Program-made: the position numbers and the translations under genes
Shown here: positions 50,837 through 59,529 of the stretch, piece by piece
Numbering within the stretch: position 1 is the stretch's first letter
How the letters are laid out: every line of letters starts with the position of its first letter
Notes under the pieces: model-generated
Database searches by the model: none
What the model saw: only the letters and a program-made list of their open reading frames with translations
Told to the model about the DNA's origin: nothing
Assembly: GCA_963169745.1 (NCBI GenBank)
Contig: CAUJCU010000021.1
Location: 62,001-126,000 of the forward strand
Direction: 5' to 3'
DNA: 64,000 nucleotides
Source: Bacteroidota bacterium
GTDB lineage: Bacteria; Bacteroidota; Bacteroidia; UBA4408

Positions 50837-51424
50837 TTAAAGCCCCACAACAACTTTAGCATATCGAATCACTTTCTCATTCAGCAAATATCCTTTTTCT
50901 AAAACATCCACAACTTTTCCTTTCAAATCGTCTTGTGGAGCCGGAATACTTGTAACAGCTTCATGTAAGTCATCGTTAAAATGCTGCCCTTCACAAACAA
51001 TAGGCTGTAATCCTCTTGCTGTTAAAATATTTATAAACTTATTAAAAATAAGTTCAACACCTTCTTTCAATGAAGAAATATCATTTTGATTTTCATTCAT
51101 GGCTTTTAAACCTCTTTCAAAGTCATCAATAACGGGTAACACCGCTTTAAAAAAGTCTTCTCCCGCTGTTTTTACAAGTTCTACACGTTCTCTGGCTGTC
51201 CTTTTTCGGTAATTATCAAAGTCACTAAATAAACGTAAATACTTATCATTCATTTCGGCTAGCTGTTCTTCCAATTGGGTAATTTGAGTAGCTCCCGATT
51301 CCGGAAGTTTTGTTTCATTATCCCCAGTCTCACTTGGCTCTCCACCAATATTTTGTGCATTTTGTTGGGTTTCCTCGATGGGGCTTGATGCTTCCTTGCT
51401 AGTGTCTTTAATTGATTCTTCCAT
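50837..51424 (-). CDS. grpE: Nucleotide exchange factor GrpE
   Basis: The 195-residue protein has a long acidic N-terminal tail (residues 1-50), a coiled-coil (QLEEQLAEMNDKYLRLFSDFDNYRKRTARERVELV) and a C-terminal beta domain ending GYLLNEKVIRYAKVVVGL, as in GrpE. It releases ADP from DnaK. It forms an operon with dnaJ. A candidate -7 box TAATTTTG lies at 51460-51467 (minus); no HrcA/CIRCE repeat is visible upstream. Confidence 0.95.
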   Translation of the reverse strand: MEESIKDTSKEASSPIEETQQNAQNIGGEPSETGDNETKLPESGATQITQLEEQLAEMNDKYLRLFSDFDNYRKRTARERVELVKTAGEDFFKAVLPVIDDFERGLKAMNENQNDISSLKEGVELIFNKFINILTARGLQPIVCEGQHFNDDLHEAVTSIPAPQDDLKGKVVDVLEKGYLLNEKVIRYAKVVVGL

Positions 51425-51459
51425 AATTATAAAGCTTAGATACTAAGACCCCTTCAATA

Positions 51460-51467
51460 CAAAATTA
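51460..51467 (-). promoter_or_regulatory. Candidate -7 box of grpE-dnaJ
   Basis: TAATTTTG on the minus strand fits TAnnTTTG, 36 nt upstream of the grpE ATG. No clear -33 TTG at ideal distance, and no CIRCE element. Confidence 0.35.
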
Positions 51468-51589
51468 CTGCCATGAACTTTTTTTAGACATTTTGGCAGT
51501 TTTTAGGCAACTGTAAGCTATATTGTCTTACGAAAGGCAAGAAAATAATACGCATAGAAAAATAATAAAAAAATTAAATGCAAGAACCT

Positions 51590-51603
51590 ATGACTTAAGT
51601 CAT
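51590..51603. promoter_or_regulatory. Perfect palindrome upstream of the MbnP-like gene
   Basis: ATGACTTAAGTCAT is a perfect 14-bp palindrome, centred about 54 bp before ATG 51651. TGAC-N4-GTCA resembles Crp/Fnr-superfamily half-sites with a 4-bp spacer (TTGAC/GTCAA-like), so a Crp/Fnr or similar dimeric regulator is a reasonable guess. The motif sits between grpE and the mbnP-like gene and could act on either. Confidence 0.45.
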
Positions 51604-51650
51604 TTTTATTGACAGCTAAAATTAATTACTTTGAGAAAAATTAATTGTTT

Positions 51651-52379
51651 ATGAAAACAAATAAAATAGTGTTATTAGGAGCTATTGTATTCATATTGCT
51701 GGGTACTTTATCGTGCAAAAAAGAAAAGGACACTCAAGTCAACACATTTGATGTAAAAATGTGTCTTGCTTATCAAGTTGATAATAGCCCCTTGGAGTAT
51801 AACACAGTCAAATACACCAATGCTGCCGGGAATAACTATAGTGTTTCAAAGCTTCAGTTTTATCTTTCCAGCTTTGTTTTTGAAAATAATGAGGGCAAGA
51901 CTTTCACTTTTGACAGTGTGTATTATGTTGATGCAACAGCACCTGCTCAATTATATCTTTTTAAAGGATTGCCCGAAGGCTCTTACAAGTCAATAAAATT
52001 TAATATTGGACTTGATGCAGCAAAAAACAAAAGTAACACACTTGAGAATACGGTAAATAATCAAAATATGGCATGGCCAGAAATGATGGGAGGAGGTTAC
52101 CACTTCTTAAAATTAGAGGGAAATTATAAAAGCGGGAACGAGTTCTTTGGATTTAATATGCATCTGGGAAAAAATAACAATTTAGTACCCATATCGCTAA
52201 ACCAAGAATTTAAAGTGGCTGTAAATGCGCCCATCTTGCAATTAAATATGAATATTAATAAATGGTTTGAAGGAGCATATACCTATGACCTTAACACGGA
52301 TGCTAGTTATACGATGACTGATAGTTTAGCTATGAACAAGCTGGCTCAAAATGGTAAAAATGTATTTTCAATTAAATAA
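51651..52379 (+). CDS. MbnP-like copper-associated lipoprotein
   Basis: From ATG 51651 the 242-residue product has a lipoprotein signal with Cys22 (LGTLSC). It has YSVSKLQFYLSSFVF, PEGSYKSIKFNIGLD and the family motif MAWPEMMGGGYHFLKLEG, with Trp142 at the position I take to be the one oxidised in MbnP. MbnP binds copper in the periplasm of methanotrophs and relatives and is modified by the partner MbnH. The next gene, 2 nt away, encodes an MbnH-like peroxidase. The ORF can be extended to TTG 51645, but ATG 51651 is preferred. Confidence 0.82.
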   Translation: MKTNKIVLLGAIVFILLGTLSCKKEKDTQVNTFDVKMCLAYQVDNSPLEYNTVKYTNAAGNNYSVSKLQFYLSSFVFENNEGKTFTFDSVYYVDATAPAQLYLFKGLPEGSYKSIKFNIGLDAAKNKSNTLENTVNNQNMAWPEMMGGGYHFLKLEGNYKSGNEFFGFNMHLGKNNNLVPISLNQEFKVAVNAPILQLNMNINKWFEGAYTYDLNTDASYTMTDSLAMNKLAQNGKNVFSIK

Positions 52380-52381
52380 TC

Positions 52382-53407
52382 ATGAAGTTATCGTTTAAAT
52401 ATTTCATTATTCTAGTATCTTTAGTTATTGCAGTGGCTGCATGCAAAAAAAAGACTCAGGATAATATCACAACAGAGCTTCCCCCATTCAACCCTACACC
52501 TTATGTAATTGAAACACCTTCCAATTTACCAAAAATGGAAGTCCCGTCTTATAACCCAACTACAGTTGAAGGTGTTTACTTGGGACGTAAGCTTTACTAT
52601 GAAAAACTAATGCATCCACAAGGTACTTCTTCCTGTTCTTCTTGCCATATTCAAAACGAGGGATTTACTACACGTGGTACCAATATCATATCACATGTTA
52701 ATTTAGGATATCATAGCAAATTTTTATGGAATGGTGAAATTCGGGGGTCTCTTGAAAGTGCTATGATGTTTGAGGTAGAAGAATTTTTTAAAACTGATTT
52801 TACCAAATTACAAACACACAGTTTATACCCATTACTTTTTTATAAGGCTTTTGGAACTACTAAAATTGATGCTCAGAAATGTGCTTTTGCTTTAGCTCAG
52901 TTTTTAAGAACGATGAACTCAGGAAATTCAAAGTTTGATCGCTTTGTTCGACATGAAACAATGTTAAGCCCCGAAGAAACAGAAGGGTTTAGTATTTTCT
53001 TTACAGAAAAAGGAGATTGCTTTCATTGCCACAGTATGTCGTTAACTACTGACGGAGATATACATAATATTGGTTTGGACTCGGTATTTAACGGGGTTAA
53101 TGCCGGTTATTACAATGTGAGCCACAGTGCTGCTGATTATGGTAAATTCAGAACGCCTACATTACGTAATATCGGCTTAAAAAACACTTTTATGCATGAC
53201 AGTAGGTTTCAGTCTCTTGAGGAAGTTATAGAACATTATAATTCAGGAGTAAAACACTCCCCTTCCTTAGATCCTATTATGACTAAGCCAAGTAAGCAAT
53301 TTGGGCTAAATTTAACCCAACAAGATAAACAAAACTTAAAAGCATTTTTACTTACCCTAACAGATTCTACCTTTTTAAATAATTCCAACTTGTCTGATCC
53401 TAATTAA
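52382..53407 (+). CDS. Di-haem cytochrome c peroxidase, MbnH/MauG type
   Basis: The 341-residue lipoprotein (Cys21 in AVAAC) carries two c-type haem motifs, CSSCH (residues 85-89) and CFHCH (residues 213-217), in the layout of bacterial cytochrome c peroxidases and MauG/MbnH. The pairing with the MbnP-like gene makes MbnH-type tryptophan oxidation the more likely role; plain peroxide reduction is the alternative. The downstream gene is convergent. Confidence 0.85.
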   Translation: MKLSFKYFIILVSLVIAVAACKKKTQDNITTELPPFNPTPYVIETPSNLPKMEVPSYNPTTVEGVYLGRKLYYEKLMHPQGTSSCSSCHIQNEGFTTRGTNIISHVNLGYHSKFLWNGEIRGSLESAMMFEVEEFFKTDFTKLQTHSLYPLLFYKAFGTTKIDAQKCAFALAQFLRTMNSGNSKFDRFVRHETMLSPEETEGFSIFFTEKGDCFHCHSMSLTTDGDIHNIGLDSVFNGVNAGYYNVSHSAADYGKFRTPTLRNIGLKNTFMHDSRFQSLEEVIEHYNSGVKHSPSLDPIMTKPSKQFGLNLTQQDKQNLKAFLLTLTDSTFLNNSNLSDPN

Positions 53408-53414
53408 ATCAATG

Positions 53415-54110
53415 CTACTTTATTTCTTTGTCATCTTCAAACTGAAACTTGAAACCTAATCTCTTCCCTGTTTGAATACTAATCATATTGGTTGCATTGT
53501 TTATTTCTGATACCGTTATTTCGCGCTGTGTTTCAAACGGAGGGGTGTATAAGTCAAATTCTATAGATGATAATATAATTAGCTGAAGTAGGTTTAAGGC
53601 TTTCTCGGTAATTAATTTTTCACTTCCAAAATCATCGTGTCCTAAAGTTATTTTCCGATTTTTGCTCTCAACAAAATAATGCGATTCTTTATTCACAAAC
53701 ACACGGGCCATTAAGTATCCTACATCATTTAAGCGATAATATTTAAAACTGTCAGCCAAAAAATTATATACACTTACCAGGCCGCAATAAGAAAGTGTAG
53801 TATCTTTGCTTATGTAAGGTGACTTTCGAATATAATGACTATCATCAAAATCAAAAATATTGGTATGCATTTGAAAAACCAATGAATCGCCTCCTATTTT
53901 TATTTCAAACATAAACTCACTGCGGTCGTTGTATTCAACAATAACCCGTTTGTCTATTGCAAAAACATCATGCTTTAAGCTTTCTATTTGATATTTAGCT
54001 AAATCTTTCAACATTCTGAAAGCATTTGCCGTTTCAACAAAAACATCTTGCTTAATGCTCGATTTTTCTTTGATTATTGAAACAATATTTTGATGCAGAT
54101 TTGTGTACAT
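53415..54110 (-). CDS. Protein of unknown function behind proS, 231 residues
   Basis: From ATG 54110 the product is 231 residues with no signal peptide or transmembrane helix. It has an all-polar composition, with segments VIVEYNDRSEFMFEIKIGGDSLVFQMHTNIFDF and SYCGLVSVYNFLADSFKYYRLNDVGYLMARVFVNKESHYF, suggesting mixed alpha/beta. I do not recognise the family. It lies 11 nt after proS and is probably co-transcribed. The longer frame to 54215 runs inside proS and is rejected. Confidence 0.8.
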   Translation of the reverse strand: MYTNLHQNIVSIIKEKSSIKQDVFVETANAFRMLKDLAKYQIESLKHDVFAIDKRVIVEYNDRSEFMFEIKIGGDSLVFQMHTNIFDFDDSHYIRKSPYISKDTTLSYCGLVSVYNFLADSFKYYRLNDVGYLMARVFVNKESHYFVESKNRKITLGHDDFGSEKLITEKALNLLQLIILSSIEFDLYTPPFETQREITVSEINNATNMISIQTGKRLGFKFQFEDDKEIK

Positions 54111-54121
54111 AACTTTATTAC

Positions 54122-55597
54122 TTAATATGCTTTGGCAAAAAGTACGCGTTGCGTTGAAGGTCTTCCAGAATAAATGCAGTTTCCTTTTTCCTGTATGCTG
54201 TTTAATGGAATACAACGAATAGTTGCCTTGGTTTCTTGTTTTATAAGCTCTTCTGTTTCAGATGTTCCGTCCCAATGCGCTGCAATAAAGCCCCCTTTGT
54301 TTTCTAATATTTCTTTAAATTGCTCGTAACTGTCCACTCGATGTATCATGCTATCTCTAAAATTTAAAGCTTTTTGATATAAATTATGTTGAATTTCGTT
54401 TAGTAAACTTACAACAATTTGAGAAAGCCCTTGCTGACTAATGGTTTGCTTCTCTTTTGTATCTCTACGGGCAAGCTCTACTGTGCCGTTCTCTATATCA
54501 CGAGATCCAAGAGCAATTCGAAGGGGCACTCCTTTAAATTCGTAATCAGCAAATTTCCAACCGGGTCTTTGGTTGTCACGATTGTCATATTTTACCCGAA
54601 TATCTAAATTTTCAAGTTCTTTTTTTAACTGAGCCGCATAAGCATTTATTTTTTGCAATTGTTCTTCATCCTTAAAAATTGGTACTATTACAACTTGTAT
54701 AGGAGCAAGTTTTGGAGGCAAAACTAAGCCCTGATTATCAGAGTGTGACATAATTAGGGCTCCCATTAATCGGGTAGATACCCCCCACGAAGTAGCCCAA
54801 ACATAATCCTGTGTTCCCTCTTTAGTCGTAAACTTCACATCAAAAGCCTTAGCAAAATTTTGGCCTAAAAAATGAGAAGTGCCTGCTTGAAGTGCTTTGC
54901 CATCTTGCATTAATGCTTCTATGCAATAGGTATCTAAGGCTCCGGCAAAACGCTCGTTAGCGGTTTTTTTCCCTTTAATCACAGGAACTGCCATATAATT
55001 CTCCACAAAGTCGGCATATACGTCAAGCATTTTTTCAGTCTCTTCAACAGCTTCTTCGGCAGTTGCATGAGCGGTATGCCCCTCTTGCCATAAGAATTCG
55101 GCTGTTCGTAAAAATAAACGGGTACGCATTTCCCATCGAACAACATTGGCCCATTGGTTAATAAGCAAGGGCAGGTCACGATAAGATTGAATCCAGCCTT
55201 TGTAGGTATTCCAGATGATCGTTTCTGAAGTAGGTCTAACAATAAGCTCTTCTTCCAGTTTAGCTTCTTCATCAACCACAATTCCTTTCCCATCAGGAGC
55301 GTTTTTTAAACGATAATGTGTAACTACTGCACACTCTTTTGCAAAGCCATCAACGTGCGAAGCTTCTTTACTAAAAAATGATTTAGGGATAAAAAGAGGA
55401 AAATAAGCATTTACGTGGCCGGTTTGTTTAAACTTTTTATCTAAGGCTTGTTGCATCATTTCCCATATTGCATAGCCATGTGGCTTTATTACCATACAGC
55501 CACGAACAGCACTGTTTTCAGCCAAATCAGCCTTTATAACCAAATCGTTGTACCACTGTGCATAATTATCTTCTTTTGTAGTGAAATCTTTCGCCAT
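54122..55597 (-). CDS. proS: Prolyl-tRNA synthetase, short (type 3, archaeal/eukaryotic-like)
   Basis: The 491-residue enzyme charges tRNA-Pro. Seen: [93 protein letters not shown], and the C-terminal half ending in [17 protein letters not shown]. Absence of the editing insertion between motifs 2 and 3 puts it in the short type 3 class. Promoter -7 candidate TACTTTTG at 55652-55659 (minus). Confidence 0.96.
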   Translation of the reverse strand: MAKDFTTKEDNYAQWYNDLVIKADLAENSAVRGCMVIKPHGYAIWEMMQQALDKKFKQTGHVNAYFPLFIPKSFFSKEASHVDGFAKECAVVTHYRLKNAPDGKGIVVDEEAKLEEELIVRPTSETIIWNTYKGWIQSYRDLPLLINQWANVVRWEMRTRLFLRTAEFLWQEGHTAHATAEEAVEETEKMLDVYADFVENYMAVPVIKGKKTANERFAGALDTYCIEALMQDGKALQAGTSHFLGQNFAKAFDVKFTTKEGTQDYVWATSWGVSTRLMGALIMSHSDNQGLVLPPKLAPIQVVIVPIFKDEEQLQKINAYAAQLKKELENLDIRVKYDNRDNQRPGWKFADYEFKGVPLRIALGSRDIENGTVELARRDTKEKQTISQQGLSQIVVSLLNEIQHNLYQKALNFRDSMIHRVDSYEQFKEILENKGGFIAAHWDGTSETEELIKQETKATIRCIPLNSIQEKGNCIYSGRPSTQRVLFAKAY

Positions 55598-55710
55598 TGT
55601 TTTTTTGGTATAGTATTTGTATTTTTGATTAGTGATTCTAATTTACGGGGTCAAAAGTAAAATTAAACTTTTATAGAAAAGAATTGTCGAACCAAATAAA
55701 ATATAAAGAC

Positions 55711-57576
55711 ATGAAAACATTTCTCTCGATTATGCTTGTTGGAAGTATTGCACTGGCGGGTTGCAATACAACAAAACAAACCGCTCGAAATAATGACGAT
55801 GATGTGTATTTTACCCGAAACAACAATACATCATCAAATAACATGAACACGAACTCAGGTAGTGGAACCACAAGTGGGCAAAATAGCGATTACACCCCTT
55901 CTGGTACGAATAGCACAACCTCAGGCGGTAATTATGACCAAGCCTCAAACCAATCAACTACACAAAGTACAAACGGAAACAGCTATACAACTAATAATTA
56001 TTATGATACATCATTTAATTATGATGACTATTATGATTATGCTTATTCAGCCCGGTTAAGAAGGTTTTACTCTAATAGTGCTTATAACAGCTATTATTCT
56101 CCCTATTATACAAACACTTACTTCTATAATTATAATCCGTATAACTACGGTACGAGTATTTATTTAGGATATAATTGGTGGGGGCCAGGATATACAACTA
56201 CAGTTATATACTCTCCTGTTTGGGCTAGCAGCTGGAATAGTTATTATGGTTGGGGATGGGGGTATAATCGCCCATGTTGGGGATGGAATTATTCTCCAGT
56301 ATATTATTATGGTTGGGGGTATCCTTCTTATGGAAGCTATTATGGTTGGGGGAATGCTTGGTCTTACGGAGGCTATCCATACTACGGATGGGGTGGTTAT
56401 AATCATGGCTACTACCACGGCTATAATCACGGCTACAATCAAGGCTATTACAATGGATATTATGCCGGATTAAATAACGGGTATTATTATAATGGTTATG
56501 ATGCCAACACATACTACTACGGCCCGCGAACAACTGCAAGCACCAGTGGAGTAGGTGGAAGAAGCAGCTTTAGTTCACAATCTTTTTCTCAAATTTACGA
56601 GGCAGCAACGGGAGTTGATCATGGAAGAGGCATAGATAGAATTGTAAACACTAAAGAATCAAACTCAAGTATCACAACTGTAAAACCGGCTACAAATATC
56701 AATAGTATTGGAAATACACGACCTGTTGAAAGCAGTACAACAAAACCCACTTTTGATAATCGTAATTTAGGGGGCTCAAAAGATAATGCAATTGGAACCA
56801 CTAACGGAGTACCGGTTAATACTAACAGCGCAAAACCTACTGGTGGTAATTTCGACACACGCATTAATAATAACACGAACTATGCGAAGCCTACCGGAGG
56901 TAATTACGATACACGTCCAATAGATAACAGTAGTGTTAAACCTACTGGAAATAATAACTACTCACATCCTATTGACAATAGTACTGTAAAACCTGCCGGA
57001 GGTAATTACGATACACGCCCAATAGATAACAGTAGTGTTAAACCTGCTACAAACACGTATGAGAGTCGCCCGGTAAACACCAATAATGCACAACCTATTA
57101 GAGGCAATTACGACACGCGCCCGGTTGAGTATAACAGCAACGAGCCTTCGAATAACTATGAGTACTTTAACAATAACTCTAGACCATCTAATAAAGCAAA
57201 TTATGAAAGTAGCCCGGTAGCCCCAAGTACACCATCTTATAACAACAATACCCGGCCTTCAAATAACAACTATGAACCATCACATAACAATAGGAACAAC
57301 AACAACTTCAATACACCATCTCAGCCTTCATATCAGTCACAACCATCAACACCTAGATACAATCAGCCATCGACTCCATCAAGAGGAAATAGCGGCTCAG
57401 GTAGTCCAAGATCAGAAGCAGCTCCATCAAGAAGCCACTCAGGCAATAGTTACTCTACACCTGCAATGAGTAGCCCGAGCAGAAGTTCAGGAAGCTCTTT
57501 TGGAGGCAGTAGAAGTTCAGGTAGTTCTAATTTTGGTGGAGGTGGTGCAACCCGCTCATCAGGAGGGAGAAGATAA
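55711..57576 (+). CDS. Low-complexity Tyr/Gly/Asn/Ser-rich lipoprotein
   Basis: From ATG 55711 the 621-residue product has a clear lipobox (LAGC, Cys18). Residues about 85-270 are dominated by Tyr, Gly, Trp and Asn (YNHGYYHGYNHGYNQGYYNG-like), residues about 370-480 repeat a unit of about 17 residues with GGNYDTRPIDNSSVKP, and the C-terminus is Ser/Gly/Pro-rich. No enzyme domain is seen. A surface-exposed sticky or matrix-like role is inferred only from composition. The longer frame (TTG 55684) lacks a signal peptide. It is followed 47 nt later by a FadL-like barrel. Confidence 0.85.
   Translation: MKTFLSIMLVGSIALAGCNTTKQTARNNDDDVYFTRNNNTSSNNMNTNSGSGTTSGQNSDYTPSGTNSTTSGGNYDQASNQSTTQSTNGNSYTTNNYYDTSFNYDDYYDYAYSARLRRFYSNSAYNSYYSPYYTNTYFYNYNPYNYGTSIYLGYNWWGPGYTTTVIYSPVWASSWNSYYGWGWGYNRPCWGWNYSPVYYYGWGYPSYGSYYGWGNAWSYGGYPYYGWGGYNHGYYHGYNHGYNQGYYNGYYAGLNNGYYYNGYDANTYYYGPRTTASTSGVGGRSSFSSQSFSQIYEAATGVDHGRGIDRIVNTKESNSSITTVKPATNINSIGNTRPVESSTTKPTFDNRNLGGSKDNAIGTTNGVPVNTNSAKPTGGNFDTRINNNTNYAKPTGGNYDTRPIDNSSVKPTGNNNYSHPIDNSTVKPAGGNYDTRPIDNSSVKPATNTYESRPVNTNNAQPIRGNYDTRPVEYNSNEPSNNYEYFNNNSRPSNKANYESSPVAPSTPSYNNNTRPSNNNYEPSHNNRNNNNFNTPSQPSYQSQPSTPRYNQPSTPSRGNSGSGSPRSEAAPSRSHSGNSYSTPAMSSPSRSSGSSFGGSRSSGSSNFGGGGATRSSGGRR
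56894..57045 (+). repeat. Near-identical 50-bp direct repeats in the lipoprotein gene
   Basis: Two 50-bp blocks, at about 56894-56943 and 56996-57045, encode GGNYDTRPIDNSSVKP and differ at one base. They are spaced 102 bp apart, i.e. two 17-codon units. This suggests recent intragenic duplication and possible length variation. Confidence 0.7.
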
Positions 57577-57623
57577 TATAACCTAGAGTGAGTTCTATAT
57601 TCTATAAACTAAATCTGATTAAC

Positions 57624-59090
57624 ATGAAACCATGGATTTATATAAGTGGAACTTTCCTTACGCTTATAATGGCATTCCCCTTGAAAAGTTTGGGCCAAAA
57701 TGAGGATGATGCTTTAAGATATGCCCAAACTCATATTTCTGGAACAGCTCGGAGTGCGGCTATGGGTGGTGCGTTTGGTGCTTTGGGTTCAGACTTTTCT
57801 TCACTAAGTATTAACCCTGCAGGATTAGGGCTTTATCGCAGATCTGAATTTTCATTTAGCCCGGCTATTACAGGAAATTCTATAGAAAGTAACTACTTGG
57901 GAGGTAAATACAAAGACGACAAATATCAATTTCATGTGTCTAACTTAGGTATGGTAATGGCTGGGGAACGAGATGCTAAAGGTGATAAATGGAAAGGGCT
58001 TGGGTTTGGATTTGGGTACAATCGCTTGGCAAACTTCAGCAACCGATACATCATTCAGGGAAATAATGCCTCCAGTAGCCTTACCGATGTGTATTTGGCA
58101 GAGGCTAAATCGCTTGATCCGAGTAGTTTCCCAACCTTTGGAACAGATATGGCTTGGAACACGTATTTAATTGATACTTTAAAAGGGGAGTATTTTAGTG
58201 CGATGCCTGCCAATATCAGTAAAATTCAACGCAAATCCATTGAAAAAAGTGGAGGAATTGGCGAAACGGTATTGTCTTTTGCAGGAAATTATAATAATCA
58301 GCTCTTTATAGGGGCAACTGTTGGTTTTCAAAAAATTAGATATTGGGAAGAGAGCAACTACAGCGAAGCCCCTACTACCGATACTTTTGCTATTAAAGGT
58401 TTTACAGTTAATAATTACCTGAATACGGATGGCAATGGTGTTAATATTAAATTTGGGCTTATTTATATGCCTATTCCTTTTGTACGAATTGGTGCTGCTT
58501 TTCATTCACCAACTTACTTTAACTTACACGATAATTTCAGTTCCGGAATGACTACTTCTTTTAATAATGGAGGGGGTACTTTCAATGCCGGAAGCAACAG
58601 CAATGGAGGAGATGATAAAGGAAGTTTTGATTATAGCTATTACAGTCCAATGCGTACGGTGGGCTCGTTGGCTTTTATTTTTGGCCAAACCGGACTGCTA
58701 AGTGTTGATTATGAATTAATGGATTACCGTGATGCGCGTTTTCGTGCCAGTGGCTATAGTTTTATGGAACAGAATAATAGTATTCGTGATAAATACCGAG
58801 CTACTGGAAATTTACGCGTAGGTACTGAAATAAGATTTAATCCGTTTAGCTTACGGTTAGGCTATGCCTTATACGGAAGCCCTTTTAAGGATCAATCATT
58901 AATGAGTTCTAAACAGCATATAAGTGGAGGTATTGGATATAGGCACGATGGTCTTTTCATTGATTTGGCTTACGTAAGAACTATGTTCCAGGAAAAATAT
59001 TATTTGTATAACAGTTATTTTAATCCCAACCCTTCTATAAATCAAATAACCAGCGGAAGTATTATGCTTACGATTGGAACTAAATTTTAA
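57624..59090 (+). CDS. OmpP1/FadL-like outer-membrane protein
   Basis: From ATG 57624 the 488-residue product has a signal peptide and the FadL/OmpP1-like start: DALRYAQTHISGTARSAAMGGAFGALGSDFSSLSINPAGLGLYRRSEFS. Aromatic-terminated strands continue to GSIMLTIGTKF, a barrel-closing end. FadL relatives transport hydrophobic compounds; the substrate here is unknown. It lies between the low-complexity lipoprotein and the repeat protein, probably one transcript. Confidence 0.85.
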   Translation: MKPWIYISGTFLTLIMAFPLKSLGQNEDDALRYAQTHISGTARSAAMGGAFGALGSDFSSLSINPAGLGLYRRSEFSFSPAITGNSIESNYLGGKYKDDKYQFHVSNLGMVMAGERDAKGDKWKGLGFGFGYNRLANFSNRYIIQGNNASSSLTDVYLAEAKSLDPSSFPTFGTDMAWNTYLIDTLKGEYFSAMPANISKIQRKSIEKSGGIGETVLSFAGNYNNQLFIGATVGFQKIRYWEESNYSEAPTTDTFAIKGFTVNNYLNTDGNGVNIKFGLIYMPIPFVRIGAAFHSPTYFNLHDNFSSGMTTSFNNGGGTFNAGSNSNGGDDKGSFDYSYYSPMRTVGSLAFIFGQTGLLSVDYELMDYRDARFRASGYSFMEQNNSIRDKYRATGNLRVGTEIRFNPFSLRLGYALYGSPFKDQSLMSSKQHISGGIGYRHDGLFIDLAYVRTMFQEKYYLYNSYFNPNPSINQITSGSIMLTIGTKF

Positions 59091-59101
59091 ACTCAAATGA
59101 T

Positions 59102-59494
59102 ATGAAAAAATTAGTTGTTATACTGCTTTTTTTAACCGGTACAAACAACCTTCTTAAGGCTCAGGATCTTCGCAAAAGAGGCTCCATCTATGGTAAAATA
59201 GAGAACAATGGCGATGTGCGCCTTAATGGTAGTATTGTAGGGAGGTTTGAGTCCAATGGCGATATTAGGGTTTCAGGAAGTATTAAAGGGAAAATTGAGG
59301 GGAATGGAGATATAAGAAAAAATGGGAGCATTATTGGAAAAATTGAAAGTAATGGTGATGTGCGCATCAATGGGAGCATTGTTGGAAAAATTGAAAGCAA
59401 TGGCGATGTGCGCAAAAGCGGAAGTATAATAGGATCGGCCGTTGGTGTTAGAAAAGAACAAGCTGCTGTAATGTTCTTTTTTGATTTCTTTTAG
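59102..59494 (+). CDS. Small exported protein of five 16-residue repeats (beta-flower-like)
   Basis: The 130-residue protein has a signal peptide (about residues 1-20) and five tandem 16-residue units from residue 23 to 102 (consensus VRxNGSIxGKIESNGD), then a partial sixth and the end VMFFFDFF. Each unit would give two short strands. I recall a Bacteroidota family of short repeat proteins called 5-fold beta-flower proteins with just this style of repeat and Phe-rich end; assignment is from memory. It starts 11 nt after the FadL-like gene. Confidence 0.82.
   Translation: MKKLVVILLFLTGTNNLLKAQDLRKRGSIYGKIENNGDVRLNGSIVGRFESNGDIRVSGSIKGKIEGNGDIRKNGSIIGKIESNGDVRINGSIVGKIESNGDVRKSGSIIGSAVGVRKEQAAVMFFFDFF
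59168..59407 (+). repeat. Tandem 48-bp repeats
   Basis: Five consecutive 48-bp units encode the repeats of the small exported protein; the last two units are nearly identical, indicating recent duplication. The period is coding and in frame, so this is not a CRISPR array. Confidence 0.8.
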
Positions 59495-59529
59495 CTAAGC
59501 CTAATGATTTTTTCCTCAGAAGAAGCACA

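Noticed and set aside
56164-56539. Minus-strand ORFs rich in Ile/Thr or Asn/His inside the low-complexity lipoprotein gene
   Set aside because: Their odd composition is the mirror image of the Tyr/Gly codons on the plus strand.
59168-59407. Regular 48-bp repeats that could suggest a CRISPR array
   Set aside because: The period is in frame with a protein-coding gene, there are no spacers, and no cas genes are present.
59188-59461. Minus-strand repeat ORFs across the 16-residue repeats
   Set aside because: They are shadows of the repeats on the coding strand and have no start signals.
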